From Paenibacillus amylolyticus (GTDB taxonomy: Bacteria > Bacillota > Bacilli > Paenibacillales > Paenibacillaceae), in NCBI RefSeq assembly GCF_003719335.1, contig NZ_RIAS01000001.1, positions 558,001 through 622,000 on the forward strand: DNA of 64,000 nucleotides. Direction: 5' to 3'. Position numbers and translations under genes: made by a program. Every line of letters starts with the position of its first letter. Positions within the stretch are counted from its first letter, which is position 1. Below are positions 8,959-18,500 of the stretch, one piece after another. The notes under the pieces are model-generated. The model had not been told where the DNA came from. It did not search any database and saw only the letters and a list, made by a program, of their open reading frames with translations.

Positions 8959-8987
8959 TTGCAATTTATATGCTAGCGTGATAGAAT
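8959..8987 (+). promoter_or_regulatory. SigA-type promoter for rpsT
   Basis: TTGCAA (8959-8964), a 17-bp spacer, and TAGAAT (8982-8987) stand about 50 bp before the rpsT start codon. Spacing is ideal and each hexamer differs from consensus at one or two positions. Confidence 0.7.
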
Positions 8988-9043
8988 ATTTTAAGTTGTG
9001 AAACGTTTGTATTCATGCGAATGCCTTACAGGAGGTGAATGTA

Positions 9044-9316
9044 ATGCCAAACATCAAATCCGCTGTTAAACGCGTAAAAACGAGCGACAAGCGCCGCGCA
9101 CTCAACGCTTCTCAGAAGTCTGCACTCCGCACAGCTGTTAAAGCTGCTGATGCTGCTCTGGTAAGCAACGAAGTTGAAACTGCTAAAGCTGCGATTCAAG
9201 CTGCTTCCAAAAAGCTGGACAAGGCTGTAACTAAAGGTCTGGTTCACAAAAATGCAGCTGCACGCAAAAAGTCTCGCTTGGCGAAAAAACTGAACGCTCT
9301 TTCCGCACAAGCGTAA
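9044..9316 (+). CDS. rpsT: 30S ribosomal protein S20
   Basis: A 90-residue basic, all-helical protein of the small subunit that binds 16S r[21 protein letters not shown] and the Lys/Ala-rich helices are typical of S20. ATG at 9044 is preferred over the GTG at 9035 because GGAGG (9031-9035) is 8 nt from it. Single gene with its own promoter and terminator, divergent from gpr and convergent with holA. Confidence 0.97.
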   Translation: MPNIKSAVKRVKTSDKRRALNASQKSALRTAVKAADAALVSNEVETAKAAIQAASKKLDKAVTKGLVHKNAAARKKSRLAKKLNALSAQA

Positions 9317-9342
9317 GAAGCGTTACTTATACGAACCAATGG

Positions 9343-9378
9343 AAAAATCCTGAACAGCATGGGCTTTCAGGATTTTTT
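9343..9378 (+). terminator. intrinsic terminator of rpsT
   Basis: AAAAATCCTGA (9343-9353) pairs with TCAGGATTTTT (9367-9377) around a 13-nt loop, followed by T, 27 bp after the rpsT stop. Confidence 0.88.
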
Positions 9379-9413
9379 AGCATCTGTTCCGCCAAGTAAA
9401 AAGAACATACCAT

Positions 9414-9487
9414 AAAAAAACAACCTGAATCTCTCTGATCTTATGTTGAAATATCAACATGCGGAGAACGTTCAGGTTGTTTTTTTT
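9414..9487. terminator. bidirectional terminator between rpsT and holA
   Basis: AACAACCTGAA pairs with TTCAGGTTGTT at the base. An inner TGTTGAAATATCAACA palindrome closes the top. A run of seven A lies on the left and eight T on the right, so it can end holA (minus) and back up the rpsT terminator (plus). Confidence 0.85.
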
Positions 9488-9501
9488 GCTCTTGCCTACG
9501 G

Positions 9502-10518
9502 CTATGCTCCAAGTCTTAACAAAAATAACTCCAAGCCAAGCACCTTATCCACTGCTCCTGTTTTCATCTGATAATCCAGCTCACTCAAATGACTCAGAAT
9601 CTTCCGTAGACGGTCAGCTTCAAATTTTCGAGCCTGTTCCCCGGCAATTTTGATAGCATACGGATGCAAGCCAAGTTGACTGGCAATCTGCTGCTGCGAG
9701 TAACTTTGTTGCCCGAGTTCCTTCACTTGAATCATAATGCGGAACTGCCGCGCAATCAGCGCTGCAATCTTGATCGGTTCTTCGCGTTGCTTCAAAAGTT
9801 CATAAAAGAGTGAAAGTGCTTTTTCCAATCTCAGGTTGGCTAGTTCCTCCACAAGTGCAAATACGTTCTGTTCCGTGCTACGAGCCACCAGTGACTCAAT
9901 ATCTGCACGGCGAATTGTTCCTCCGTTTCCAGCAAACAAACAAAGCTTATCTACTTCGGCAGATAGCCCCTGTAGTCCTGTTCCAGCATAACTGACTAGC
10001 GTATCTGCTGCCCCAGCTTCAAAGGTCACCTCTCTCTGTTTTGCAAGTTTAACAATCCATTGGATCAATTCTTCTCCACTTAGCGGTGCAAAGGCGAGAA
10101 CAACCGCCTGTTTCTTGGCTGCTTTCACCAGCTTCTTCCGTTCATCCAGCTTGTCCCCTTGCGCTAAAAAAACGATCGTGCTGTAGTCAGCAGGGTTATC
10201 CATATATGTAATCAAGCGATCTACCTGATGCTCTATTTTGGATTCCTTTCCCGCCGTAAACAAGCTTGTGTCCCTTACAATAATCAATTTGCGTGGAACA
10301 AGAAAAGGAACTGTTTCTGCTTCTTCCACAACAGCCTCAATCGGTGTTTCGGAGAGATCATATGGAATAACCGCAAAATCCCGATGCTCCTCTTCAATAA
10401 CATGCGTTTTTAACATCTCTGTGAACTGCTGTATCTGGTACTTCTCCGTTCCATACAGCACATAGATTGGCGCAGTTTCCCCGCTGCGTATTGCCTTTGT
10501 TGCGCTTTTTACGTCCAT
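9502..10518 (-). CDS. holA: DNA polymerase III delta subunit
   Basis: The clamp-loader delta subunit, which opens the beta sliding clamp. The 338-residue length and the N-terminal PIYVLYGTEKYQIQQF match the family, as do AETVPFLVPRKLIIVRD and the C-terminal LLSHLSELDYQMKTG..DKVLGLELFLL. Its place beside rpsT agrees with B. subtilis yqeN/holA. AGGAGGAA precedes the ATG. It ends at the bidirectional terminator. Confidence 0.95.
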   Translation of the reverse strand: MDVKSATKAIRSGETAPIYVLYGTEKYQIQQFTEMLKTHVIEEEHRDFAVIPYDLSETPIEAVVEEAETVPFLVPRKLIIVRDTSLFTAGKESKIEHQVDRLITYMDNPADYSTIVFLAQGDKLDERKKLVKAAKKQAVVLAFAPLSGEELIQWIVKLAKQREVTFEAGAADTLVSYAGTGLQGLSAEVDKLCLFAGNGGTIRRADIESLVARSTEQNVFALVEELANLRLEKALSLFYELLKQREEPIKIAALIARQFRIMIQVKELGQQSYSQQQIASQLGLHPYAIKIAGEQARKFEADRLRKILSHLSELDYQMKTGAVDKVLGLELFLLRLGA

Positions 10519-10573
10519 TCACCGTTCCTCCTTATCCCTTTTATCCTACCAGAAAATACACAAGACAACAAAG

Positions 10574-10603
10574 GGACCTTCATCCATGTATGGATAAAGG
10601 TCC
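10574..10603 (-). terminator. probable terminator of the anti-sigma gene
   Basis: GGACCTT-ATCCA pairs with TGGAT-AAGGTCC around a 4-nt loop. On the minus strand the following sequence is only moderately T-rich. It is the one clear structure in the 259-bp gap between the anti-sigma gene and holA. Confidence 0.55.
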
Positions 10604-10777
10604 ACTGTTCTGCATCTATATAAACGCAAGCACAGCCATTCTAGAAATAGCTGGCGTGCGGTCATACGACGTCAGTTGTTGGATCAGAGATAGGACGTTC
10701 TTTAGTTATATCCAGTATATGCTTGTTCATAGAAAAAGGTTCTCTCTACATGCCTTGCAGGAACCATATACACAGAA

Positions 10778-12070
10778 CTATTTCGCAGGTGACACATTAG
10801 ATGAGATACCAACTTTGAAGGTATCCTTTGTGGTCGCTCCGTCTTTGTCCATTTCATAATTAAACTGCTGGCTGTCTTTGGACCAACTTCCCGACTTTAA
10901 CGTACCTTCTACACTCCGTTGCTCAATTAGATTCAGAACATCCGGATCATTCGCAGATTTCGCATAAATACTTAACTGGTCACCAAGCAACATAACAACA
11001 TAAGAACCATCAGGTGATTTCCATTCCTTTGCTCCAGTCGCTGCAGTGATTCCCTGTTCAGGAGCCATCAGTCCCTGCTGACCTCCAGCAGCACCCGATT
11101 CCGTTCCAGTTCCTGCATTGTCAGTTTCACTGCCTTGAGCTGGGTTATCCTGATTTGGAATGATCGTTTGAGCCGAAAATGTCTCGTCTAACTGATCGTT
11201 TGAATCGGACGCGCTTCTTCCCTTGTCATTAGGAGTGGAAACATCACCTTCACTTGTGTCCGGCTTTTTCTGCTCCGTTCCCTGTTTTGGTTCCATGCTC
11301 TTCTGCGTATTGGCAGAGTCAGAAGAAGGGCTTGAATTCACCTCTTGCTTGCCATTGTCTTGAGAAACCGGTCCCTCTGTGGGAGGTTTGGCTGACTCTT
11401 GATCACCTGAAGCATCTGGGGTTTTCAGTTCTGTTCCGTTGCTCTCGTCAGGTTGATCCGCATTCGGTTGCATAGAACCTTCCATCTCCGGATCATTTGA
11501 AGAGTCAGGCGCAATCGCACTACCTTCAGCTTGGTTGGTTGTGTCTGCTTGATCGTTATTCACTTTCATACTCATTGAAGGTTGCTCGTCACTATTACTA
11601 TCTTGCGATGCGCCAGAGCTCATCATCATCGAATCTGCATTCTCAATCTGTTCGGGCTGATAACCCCAGATGGCAAATCCTAATACTACAGCCGCAGCCG
11701 CTGCACCCATAGACGTCCGTCCCACCATTGAATTAAACCATTTAGTCTTCGCTTTTTGCTCACTTGAGCTTGATCGCTGTAGACTCTCAAATGCCGCAGG
11801 GACAGGACTCATTTCTTGCACGGTACTGCTTTGTTCTTTACGCGCTTCGTCAATCGCATCCAATTGAGGCATAATCGCATCAACCAGACTGAACTTAGGG
11901 CTTACTTGCGGTAAATCTTCCAGTTCCCTGGATAGAGCTCTGAGCATACTAAAATTTTCGGCGCACTCCGGACACTTGGCCACATGCTGTAGCATCTGCG
12001 TCGTTTCCGCCTCGCCCAGATCATGATCCAGATACCGGTGCATCCATTCCACCACCTCTTCGCATTTCAT
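10778..12070 (-). CDS. anti-sigma factor with zinc-binding domain, single-pass membrane protein
   Basis: The partner of the ECF sigma factor encoded just upstream (4-bp ATGA overlap). The N-terminal zinc anti-sigma (ZAS/zf-HC2) domain has H29, C33 and C36 in HVAKCPEC. A TM segment lies at about residues 117-136. The long outer part (about 140-340) is low-complexity, rich in Ser/Asp/Glu/Gln/Thr. A small C-terminal domain follows (about 340-430, KEWKSPDGSYVVMLLGDQLSIYA). Such proteins hold the sigma factor at the membrane until proteolysis releases it. The 430-residue length is about twice that of RsiW because of the extracellular part, which may sense the signal (inference). Confidence 0.85.
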   Translation of the reverse strand: MKCEEVVEWMHRYLDHDLGEAETTQMLQHVAKCPECAENFSMLRALSRELEDLPQVSPKFSLVDAIMPQLDAIDEARKEQSSTVQEMSPVPAAFESLQRSSSSEQKAKTKWFNSMVGRTSMGAAAAAVVLGFAIWGYQPEQIENADSMMMSSGASQDSNSDEQPSMSMKVNNDQADTTNQAEGSAIAPDSSNDPEMEGSMQPNADQPDESNGTELKTPDASGDQESAKPPTEGPVSQDNGKQEVNSSPSSDSANTQKSMEPKQGTEQKKPDTSEGDVSTPNDKGRSASDSNDQLDETFSAQTIIPNQDNPAQGSETDNAGTGTESGAAGGQQGLMAPEQGITAATGAKEWKSPDGSYVVMLLGDQLSIYAKSANDPDVLNLIEQRSVEGTLKSGSWSKDSQQFNYEMDKDGATTKDTFKVGISSNVSPAK

Positions 12071-12615
12071 CCTGTCACACCACCTTTCTGATACTCCTGT
12101 AGTAGATTTTGTAACTGTTGTCTGGCTCTAAATAAGTAAGACTTCACCGTATTGAGCGGAAGATCGAGACAATCCGCAATTTCGTTATAGGATAAATCTT
12201 GCAAATATCTTAGAACAATGACGGTCCGATGATGCTCTGGCAACTTGTTGATCGCATCCTGAATGTCCTTGGCTACATAAGTGGACATCACTTCGAATTC
12301 CACATCCTGTTTATCCTGAAAAACCATTTCGTGTTCATCGATGGACACGGAAGGCTTGGTTCTTCTGAACTTGTCAATGCAGATGTTCGTTACGATGCGT
12401 TGCACCCAGGTTTTGAACTGGGCTTTTTCTTCATAAGAATTAATCTTGGTGTAAATGCGGATCAACGCTTCCTGCGCAGCATCCAAGGCGTCCTGTTCAT
12501 TATTTAGAATATAATATGCGGTCCGATAGACGTGCTGTTCAATCTCCCGCAATAGGGTAATTAGAGCGTCGCGATCGCCCGATTGAGCGGCTCTGATGAG
12601 TTCCGGCTCTACCAC
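12067..12615 (-). CDS. ECF-type RNA polymerase sigma factor
   Basis: A 182-residue sigma-70 family factor with only regions 2 and 4. Region 2 covers about residues 22-92 (ALDAAQEALIRIYTKI, FKTWVQRIVTNICIDKFRR). Region 4 covers about 125-175 (LPEHHRTVIVLRYLQDLSYNEIADCLDLPLNTVKSYLFRARQ, quoted here as the region's span). It resembles the SigW/SigV group but orthology cannot be settled by eye. The start is GTG at 12615 with GAGGGGG 7 nt upstream. It is translationally coupled to its anti-sigma factor and probably autoregulated through the promoter at 12646-12672. Confidence 0.92.
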   Translation of the reverse strand: MVEPELIRAAQSGDRDALITLLREIEQHVYRTAYYILNNEQDALDAAQEALIRIYTKINSYEEKAQFKTWVQRIVTNICIDKFRRTKPSVSIDEHEMVFQDKQDVEFEVMSTYVAKDIQDAINKLPEHHRTVIVLRYLQDLSYNEIADCLDLPLNTVKSYLFRARQQLQNLLQEYQKGGVTG

Positions 12616-12645
12616 AAAGGATCCCCCTCTCCCTGCAACCTTACT

Positions 12646-12672
12646 GACGTAATCATCGATAAAATTGTTGCA
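12646..12672 (-). promoter_or_regulatory. ECF-type autoregulatory promoter candidate
   Basis: On the minus strand TGCAAC followed by AATTTT (12667-12672 and on) and CGTC (12646-12649) are 17 bp apart. SigW-type promoters have TGAAAC-Tn and CGTA at this spacing. The predicted start is about 25 bp before the GTG. The rest of the 340-bp gap to the next gene holds only the palindrome at 12931. Confidence 0.45.
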
Positions 12673-12930
12673 AAGTTAAGTATATTTTAATTTTCCATCA
12701 CAAAATAACGGCATATGTATAAGGGCCGCCGAATCTTATCTTAGAATAACAGAAAATGCAAACGTAGTCATCAAACGTCTGAGATCACGGATTCCATTAC
12801 TTACACGACTCAAAATAAATGCAACGGCATACATTATGGTTAAGTACTTTTATAGGCCTAAAAATAAAAAAAGTCGAAATTTGTCCAAATTTAAGCTTTT
12901 TTTAATGCATTATTCATGAAAATGGTGTAT

Positions 12931-12942
12931 TGTAAATTTACA
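12931..12942. promoter_or_regulatory. perfect 12-bp palindrome TGTAAATTTACA
   Basis: A perfect dyad 11 bp upstream of the ribosome site of the 100-residue orphan gene. Its position suits an operator overlapping the transcription start. No matching regulator is identified. Confidence 0.35.
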
Positions 12943-12964
12943 TTCATAAGACGAGGTGATGAGC

Positions 12965-13267
12965 ATGCCAGCTCTAGCGAAAATTCAACAATTAAAAGAA
13001 CAAATGCCAAAGGAATATCAAAGCATTTCCCACTTTGTAGAACATGCTTTGGAATCCATCGATACTCTGGTCGAAGAGCATCGTAAATACGTAGCTGCAC
13101 AGGCGTTATACGGCGATAAAATCGTCGGATCGGAAGAACGCTTGTACAGAGAAACGGTACTGGATGTCAGAGCACAACTACTGGCGACACTCGAAAAAAC
13201 CGTTGAAGACATTCTTCACAAAGGCGACAAACATTGGAATAAACATTTCAAAGACGGCGTGGAGTAA
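12965..13267 (+). CDS. small conserved-looking hypothetical protein, all-helical
   Basis: A 100-residue soluble protein that I do not recognise. It is predicted helical throughout, has no Cys, no signal peptide and no TM segment. It is rich in Glu, Lys, Ala and His with heptad-like spacing (ISHFVEHALESIDTLVEEHRK; VRAQLLATLEKTVEDILHK). ATG at 12965 is chosen because GAGGTG (12953-12958) is 6 nt away, while the upstream GTG/ATG codons overlap that site. It stands alone on the plus strand between the sigma factor operon and a convergent secreted-protein gene, with a terminator behind it. Confidence 0.75.
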   Translation: MPALAKIQQLKEQMPKEYQSISHFVEHALESIDTLVEEHRKYVAAQALYGDKIVGSEERLYRETVLDVRAQLLATLEKTVEDILHKGDKHWNKHFKDGVE

Positions 13268-13307
13268 TTCAATATTTACATTTATATTCAGTGATTAGAA
13301 CGGATAT

Positions 13308-13366
13308 GAAAAAGCCCTTTCCCTTAATTCTCTTTTGAAGAGAGTTATGGAGAACAGGGCTTTTTC
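13308..13366. terminator. bidirectional terminator
   Basis: GAAAAAGCCCT (about 13309-13318) pairs with AGGGCTTTTTC (13356-13366), with an inner AATTCTCTT/AAGAGAGTT hairpin. A-tract and T-tract on both sides let it serve the plus-strand orphan gene and the convergent minus-strand secreted protein. Confidence 0.85.
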
Positions 13367-13416
13367 TTGTGTTATATTGGTAGTTGTTATAAAAAACGAG
13401 CTAGATTATAAAGAAA

Positions 13417-15387
13417 TCAATAAATGGCCATCAACTTTCCACTGAGGAATCCTAAAGCTCTGACTCCTTCAGAACTTGCATAAACCCAAACTTCAATCTT
13501 GCCTTTTGAGCTTGATTCTTGCGTAATACTGTTTGGATCTCCCCATGCCAGACGCGCTTGTGTAGTATTCATCCCTAGAGCTACTTCACCCGCAATGATT
13601 TTCTTCCATGTAGATGAAGACCAGTTGTATTTTTTATATGGATCGTAAGAAAAGAATTGATCTGAATCCGCCAGCATCTCCGTTACACTCGATGAAACAC
13701 CGCCTGCATAAGCAATAACGGTTTTACCCTTGGTATTACGGAAAACAATGGAGTAACTTCGTTCATTATACTTCCCTTTTTCAATTTTAATATCGGTGAT
13801 AGTGACTTTACTAAAGCGTTGCCCTAAGCTTGTATCACTGTTAATCCAGTAGGACTTGCCAATGAACCGGCTCAGATTCCCTAACTCTTTTTTCTTAATC
13901 AAAGCAAGCGTATACTTCGACTCCACCACAATAGCAGAATTTCCAACGAACACTTTGGCTTGTTTCAACTCAGCATCCCAATTCACCTGTATACGTGCCA
14001 CTTGTTTTAACAGTTCCGCAGGAAATACGGTCTGCCCGTTAATGGTCTGCACCTTACCTTTCATTGTGATCGCTTTATCGTTGAAATCTGCTACTGCACT
14101 TCCTTTTGTCAGTGTGATAAGGTCATTTCCCATCTGTATCTTGAAATGAACTCCCTGAACATCGATTTTGGCTCCTAGCATTTTGAAGACAGATTGTACA
14201 GGCAAATACACATTTCCGTTTAATAGTTCAGCTCCTGTCAATTTCTGTTGAGAGTTAACGGTCAGTTGTGTATCGGAAGACTTATCCCCTATTTTCAGCA
14301 TCACTTTTGTAGTTCCCATGCCTGTTGCTTTCAGCTTGCCTTCTGGCAGAATCAGAGCTACTTGCGACTGTTCCAACGTAATTTCACCAGGCAAAGGCGC
14401 ACGTTTTGTTTTGAACCCGTTACTATAATTCTCCTGAACAGTAAGTGTGACTGTATCCCCGATATTAGCTTCCTTGGTTGATGCCGTAAGCGTTACTTGA
14501 TTCAGAGTCGGTGCCGATAGAGAAGTTAACTTCCCACTATGATATGCAGCCCACGAGCCGTCCTGTAACTGTGCATATAATTCGTCCAGATCAAGTGCAT
14601 ACACCATTCTGGATACATTGTTTAGTCCCGGTAACTGCTCACCCTTGTAATTGTCATTCCGGTCATAGCTCCAGACTGTTCCATCCTTTTTCACCACGAG
14701 TAGTTTATACTTGTTTCCCCACCAGATCAAGGATTGGACATCACTCGCAATCGTAATTTGCTCTTCCTGATACAGCATATTGACAATAACTACCGAGTTG
14801 TCATCTTTTAATACTGCTGCATAAACACTATTTGCTGCGATTGCGGTAGCGTTAGCTACATTTCCAGCTTTTCGAATTTTACTATATTTTGAATAATATA
14901 TATCACCTGATGAAGACAAAATGGTGTCGGTGATGTCACTTCCATATGAATAGGAACTTACATCTAGAGCAGAATCCAGAACTTTCTCCTGATCTCTGAA
15001 CTTATACAGGCCCCCATCCTGAAGCTGAACCCATCCATTACCATATACCTTCTTAACTCCTTTGAATTGTTTGGTTGTTGGCAAATGAGCATTATCCATA
15101 TCCCACATGATCACTTGATCATCCGCAGTCCAACCAAAAATAACTCCATTATATGATCCTGAGATTCCGATTAAATTTCGATTTTGTGTCCACACTCCAG
15201 CAATACTTCCTTTTGACCAAAGGGTTCCATCATTTAGCAGATTGTTATTTCGGTCAAGAACAGAATGAATAGAACGATTCGACTCAGACGAAGCAAATGC
15301 TCCAGGTATCCCCACCAGAACACTAAGAACCAGAATCCCGATCCACAATGTAAACGTTCTAACTCGTGCTTTTTTGAATGGCAGCAT
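13417..15387 (-). CDS. secreted protein with copper-amine-oxidase N-terminal-like domain
   Basis: A 656-residue exported protein. A Sec signal peptide ends near GAFASSES (about residue 33). Residues about 35-290 contain repeated W/Y-rich strands (DGTLWSKG, DGTVWSYD, DGGLYKFRDQ) that suggest a beta-propeller or RCC1-like sensor. Residues about 300-380 look like a bacterial Ig-type domain. A copper-amine-oxidase N1 domain follows (about 385-480: NGNVYLPVQSVFKMLGAKI; INGQTVFPAELLKQ). The last 60 residues (IIAGEVALGMNTTQARLAWGDPNSI) resemble BamE/SmpA-type domains. Paenibacilli carry many such stalk-domain proteins, probably wall-associated. Exact role unknown. Confidence 0.75.
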   Translation of the reverse strand: MLPFKKARVRTFTLWIGILVLSVLVGIPGAFASSESNRSIHSVLDRNNNLLNDGTLWSKGSIAGVWTQNRNLIGISGSYNGVIFGWTADDQVIMWDMDNAHLPTTKQFKGVKKVYGNGWVQLQDGGLYKFRDQEKVLDSALDVSSYSYGSDITDTILSSSGDIYYSKYSKIRKAGNVANATAIAANSVYAAVLKDDNSVVIVNMLYQEEQITIASDVQSLIWWGNKYKLLVVKKDGTVWSYDRNDNYKGEQLPGLNNVSRMVYALDLDELYAQLQDGSWAAYHSGKLTSLSAPTLNQVTLTASTKEANIGDTVTLTVQENYSNGFKTKRAPLPGEITLEQSQVALILPEGKLKATGMGTTKVMLKIGDKSSDTQLTVNSQQKLTGAELLNGNVYLPVQSVFKMLGAKIDVQGVHFKIQMGNDLITLTKGSAVADFNDKAITMKGKVQTINGQTVFPAELLKQVARIQVNWDAELKQAKVFVGNSAIVVESKYTLALIKKKELGNLSRFIGKSYWINSDTSLGQRFSKVTITDIKIEKGKYNERSYSIVFRNTKGKTVIAYAGGVSSSVTEMLADSDQFFSYDPYKKYNWSSSTWKKIIAGEVALGMNTTQARLAWGDPNSITQESSSKGKIEVWVYASSEGVRALGFLSGKLMAIY

Positions 15388-15523
15388 TTCTATACGTTCC
15401 CTTCTCTCTATGTATCTAGTAAACTAAATTCTTCATTTGACCCCTCCTAAGCCAAGCCTAATACTATTCGGCAAAAATAACCAAATTTCCTTCAAGGTAT
15501 CCTTCAAGCTTTATGATTCACTC

Positions 15524-18500
15524 TTATCTCGGAGCCAGCTTATACCGCACACTTATTTCCCCATCTTTCACGCTCATCTGTACCTCACCCATCTGGTCCG
15601 TCCGAAAAATCTGGGAACCTACTGCTTCCAAACGTTTCATTACGTCTGGGTTGGGATGACCATAGGTATTGTTTACACCTGCAGAGATCAGTGCAGCTTT
15701 AGCATTCCAATATTGAAGCCATGCTTCTGAGGATGATGTTTTGCTGCCATGGTGGGCAACCTTAAGTACATCTAAGGATAGATGTGATCGTAGTCGTGGT
15801 AAGGCCACCACTGAAGAACTATGATCTCTGCCATTGTCAGCTAGACTCCCCATCCATTCAGGCACAACTATATTCGTATCACTACTCGGAACAGTTCCCC
15901 CCGATTTTTGAACGACCTGCCCAAAAGAGGTTGCCAGCGAACCATCCTGAATGTCATACAACACATTCTGTTCCGTTGCCGCATCCATATCTCCGGTAAA
16001 TAGCATTGACGAGCCCGCCATCTCTAGCAAAAAAACGACCGACTCACCGTTCTGATTCTCAAGAACAGGCACATCTCCTGATGGAATAGCCCGTCCACTC
16101 CGCTCTGGTGAGATAAAATATAAAGCCGTTTCTGAATCGGGCTTATATGTCATGCCCTGATGAATAGCGAATAGCGGAATTTGGCGTTGTATCGCTGTAT
16201 CCAGCAGCTGATCAAATTTCTTTTTTCCACTCGTCGTTCCGTTAAACACAAAGCGTCTAACTGGAATTTGCTCCAGTACAGCCTGTAGGCCACCGGCATG
16301 ATCCTGATCGGCATGAGTCACAATGACCGCATCAAGCTGGTGAATACCTCTCTTTTTCAATAAAGGAACAACAACCTTAGCTCCCACCTCATACGGGTCA
16401 CGCCTCGTTTTCCACGAGTGTTCGCTGCCACCAAAGTTAACCGTACCTCCGCCATCTACAAGGATATGTTTGCCTCCTGGTGTTGTAATCAAAGTACTGT
16501 CGCCTTGACCAATGTCCAAAAATTGTACTACACCTGTTCCCGCTGGACGCGGCGTCTGATATGCCCACCATAATCCTGCCGCAAAACTGACCGCAAGCAC
16601 ACCACATAACCATCGCTTCGCTTGGCTCATGCGTACTTCGCTATAGAAGGCCGCACCTCTAGATGTAAATGCGCTTGCATACTCAGGCCAGGCGATACTG
16701 GCGCCGAGAGTAGAGAGCGATCCTTGAGTTGAAGCTACTTTTTGAGTATGCAAGGCATGGGGCGCTGGAAGTTGCAAGCGATCGTTCGCTTGCGCTGTGT
16801 TAAGTGATTTAGCCTCAACAGACCGTGAAGAATGAAAGCCAAGTGCCAGTGTAGCTCCCTTTTGTACAGCACCTCCTGCTGACAGATTAAGCGGCGCTGT
16901 ATCCTCTTCTGCAACATGAATATGTTTTGGCATGTCACCGCCGCTCCGCTGATGAAGCAAATATAGTAACACATACAGAATCACATAATAAGCTGCAATC
17001 CATAACAAGGACGGTGTCGGCCAGATCATCACAAAACCTGGCAAACTGTTCATCCATTCCACGCAAAGAAAGATGAGCTTGTTCAATTGAATTGCAATCC
17101 ATGCCAGAAGTTTCGCAAGCGGAAACCACACAAAGGATAGAATCATCGCAACCGTACCTAAGGGAAGCACTACAGCACTAATCAAAGACACCAGCAAAAA
17201 GTTGGCTGCAAAAGACAGCAACGAGAACTGGTTGAAGTACAGAATCGTCACTGGAAAAGAAATCAGCTGCGCTGTCACCGTAACTGAAGCTGTAGCCGCT
17301 AAGGATTTGGGCCACTTGTCAAACAATCTGTTGATAAGCGGCATGTAAATCATCAGTCCCGCCGTCACCAGAAAAGAGAGTTGAAAACTGACATTTAATA
17401 AGAAATAGGGATTCCACCAAAGCATCAGCATAGCCGCCGCACTGATAATCTGGATTCCATCTCTGGCAAATCCACGCTTTGCCATATACAGACCAATCAT
17501 AGACATGATGCCTGCCCGAATGACCGATGGAGAACCACCCGAGAGCAGTACATATGCTGGCACGAGAACCAGCACAATCGTTAGAGCTGTCTCTCTTGTT
17601 AGTCTCAGCCATGATAAGAGCATGAGCAATGAAGTCACATACACTGCAACATGTGTACCTGAGATGGCGAGGATATGAGTTAATCCGAGCTGAGAGAATT
17701 GACCATACGTATCGGGGTTAATATCCTTCGCCATTCCGATGATCAGGCCTTTCATATAACCGGCATGTGGCTCAGGAAACAACCGATCTACCGCCGAACC
17801 AAGCAGTTTTCTTACCGAATCTGTCCACCGTAGGATGTTTATTTTCCCCATCCCTTCAGGAGACGAAGCATTAACCGAACTAGCCCCCTTCACTTTGACC
17901 ATCCAATGGATATACTGCGTCTTTAGATAGCTGCGATAGTCAAATCCCCCAAAATTTCTGGCTTCACCAGGAAGAACTATCGAGCCCGACAATTTCAGCT
18001 TATCCCCTCGCTTCCAAGATGCTGCTATATGCTGTTCCTGCTCTTCCATTAATCGGACTTGCACAATGACTCGTTCATTCATTTTGTCTGAGGACACTTG
18101 TGACTTTAAAGATTGCAAGGATGTATCTGGCGAAGAAACTTTATTCTCTACCTCCTTATCTATCTCTTCGTACAGCCTCAGAGAAGAAAGCTGCATCTCA
18201 AAACCTGCCCGATCCCCATCCACCTGCACATCCGTTACAAGTTCCCCTTCAATCAGAGCATCTAACCCATCAATTTCATACGTAGAGCTATGTAAATATG
18301 CTGGCAATGTACTGTAATTACGAGAATCATTCCATTCCCATTGTATTAAACCACCTGCAAAAGCAATAACTAAAAGAAGAATCGACCACCCGCGAATATT
18401 CATGAATCGAAATAAGAGTGGAAGACATGCCATCGCCCCGACTATTCCCCAAAATAAAGCCCATCCCGTCAATAAACACGCCATGCTGCTACCGCACAAC

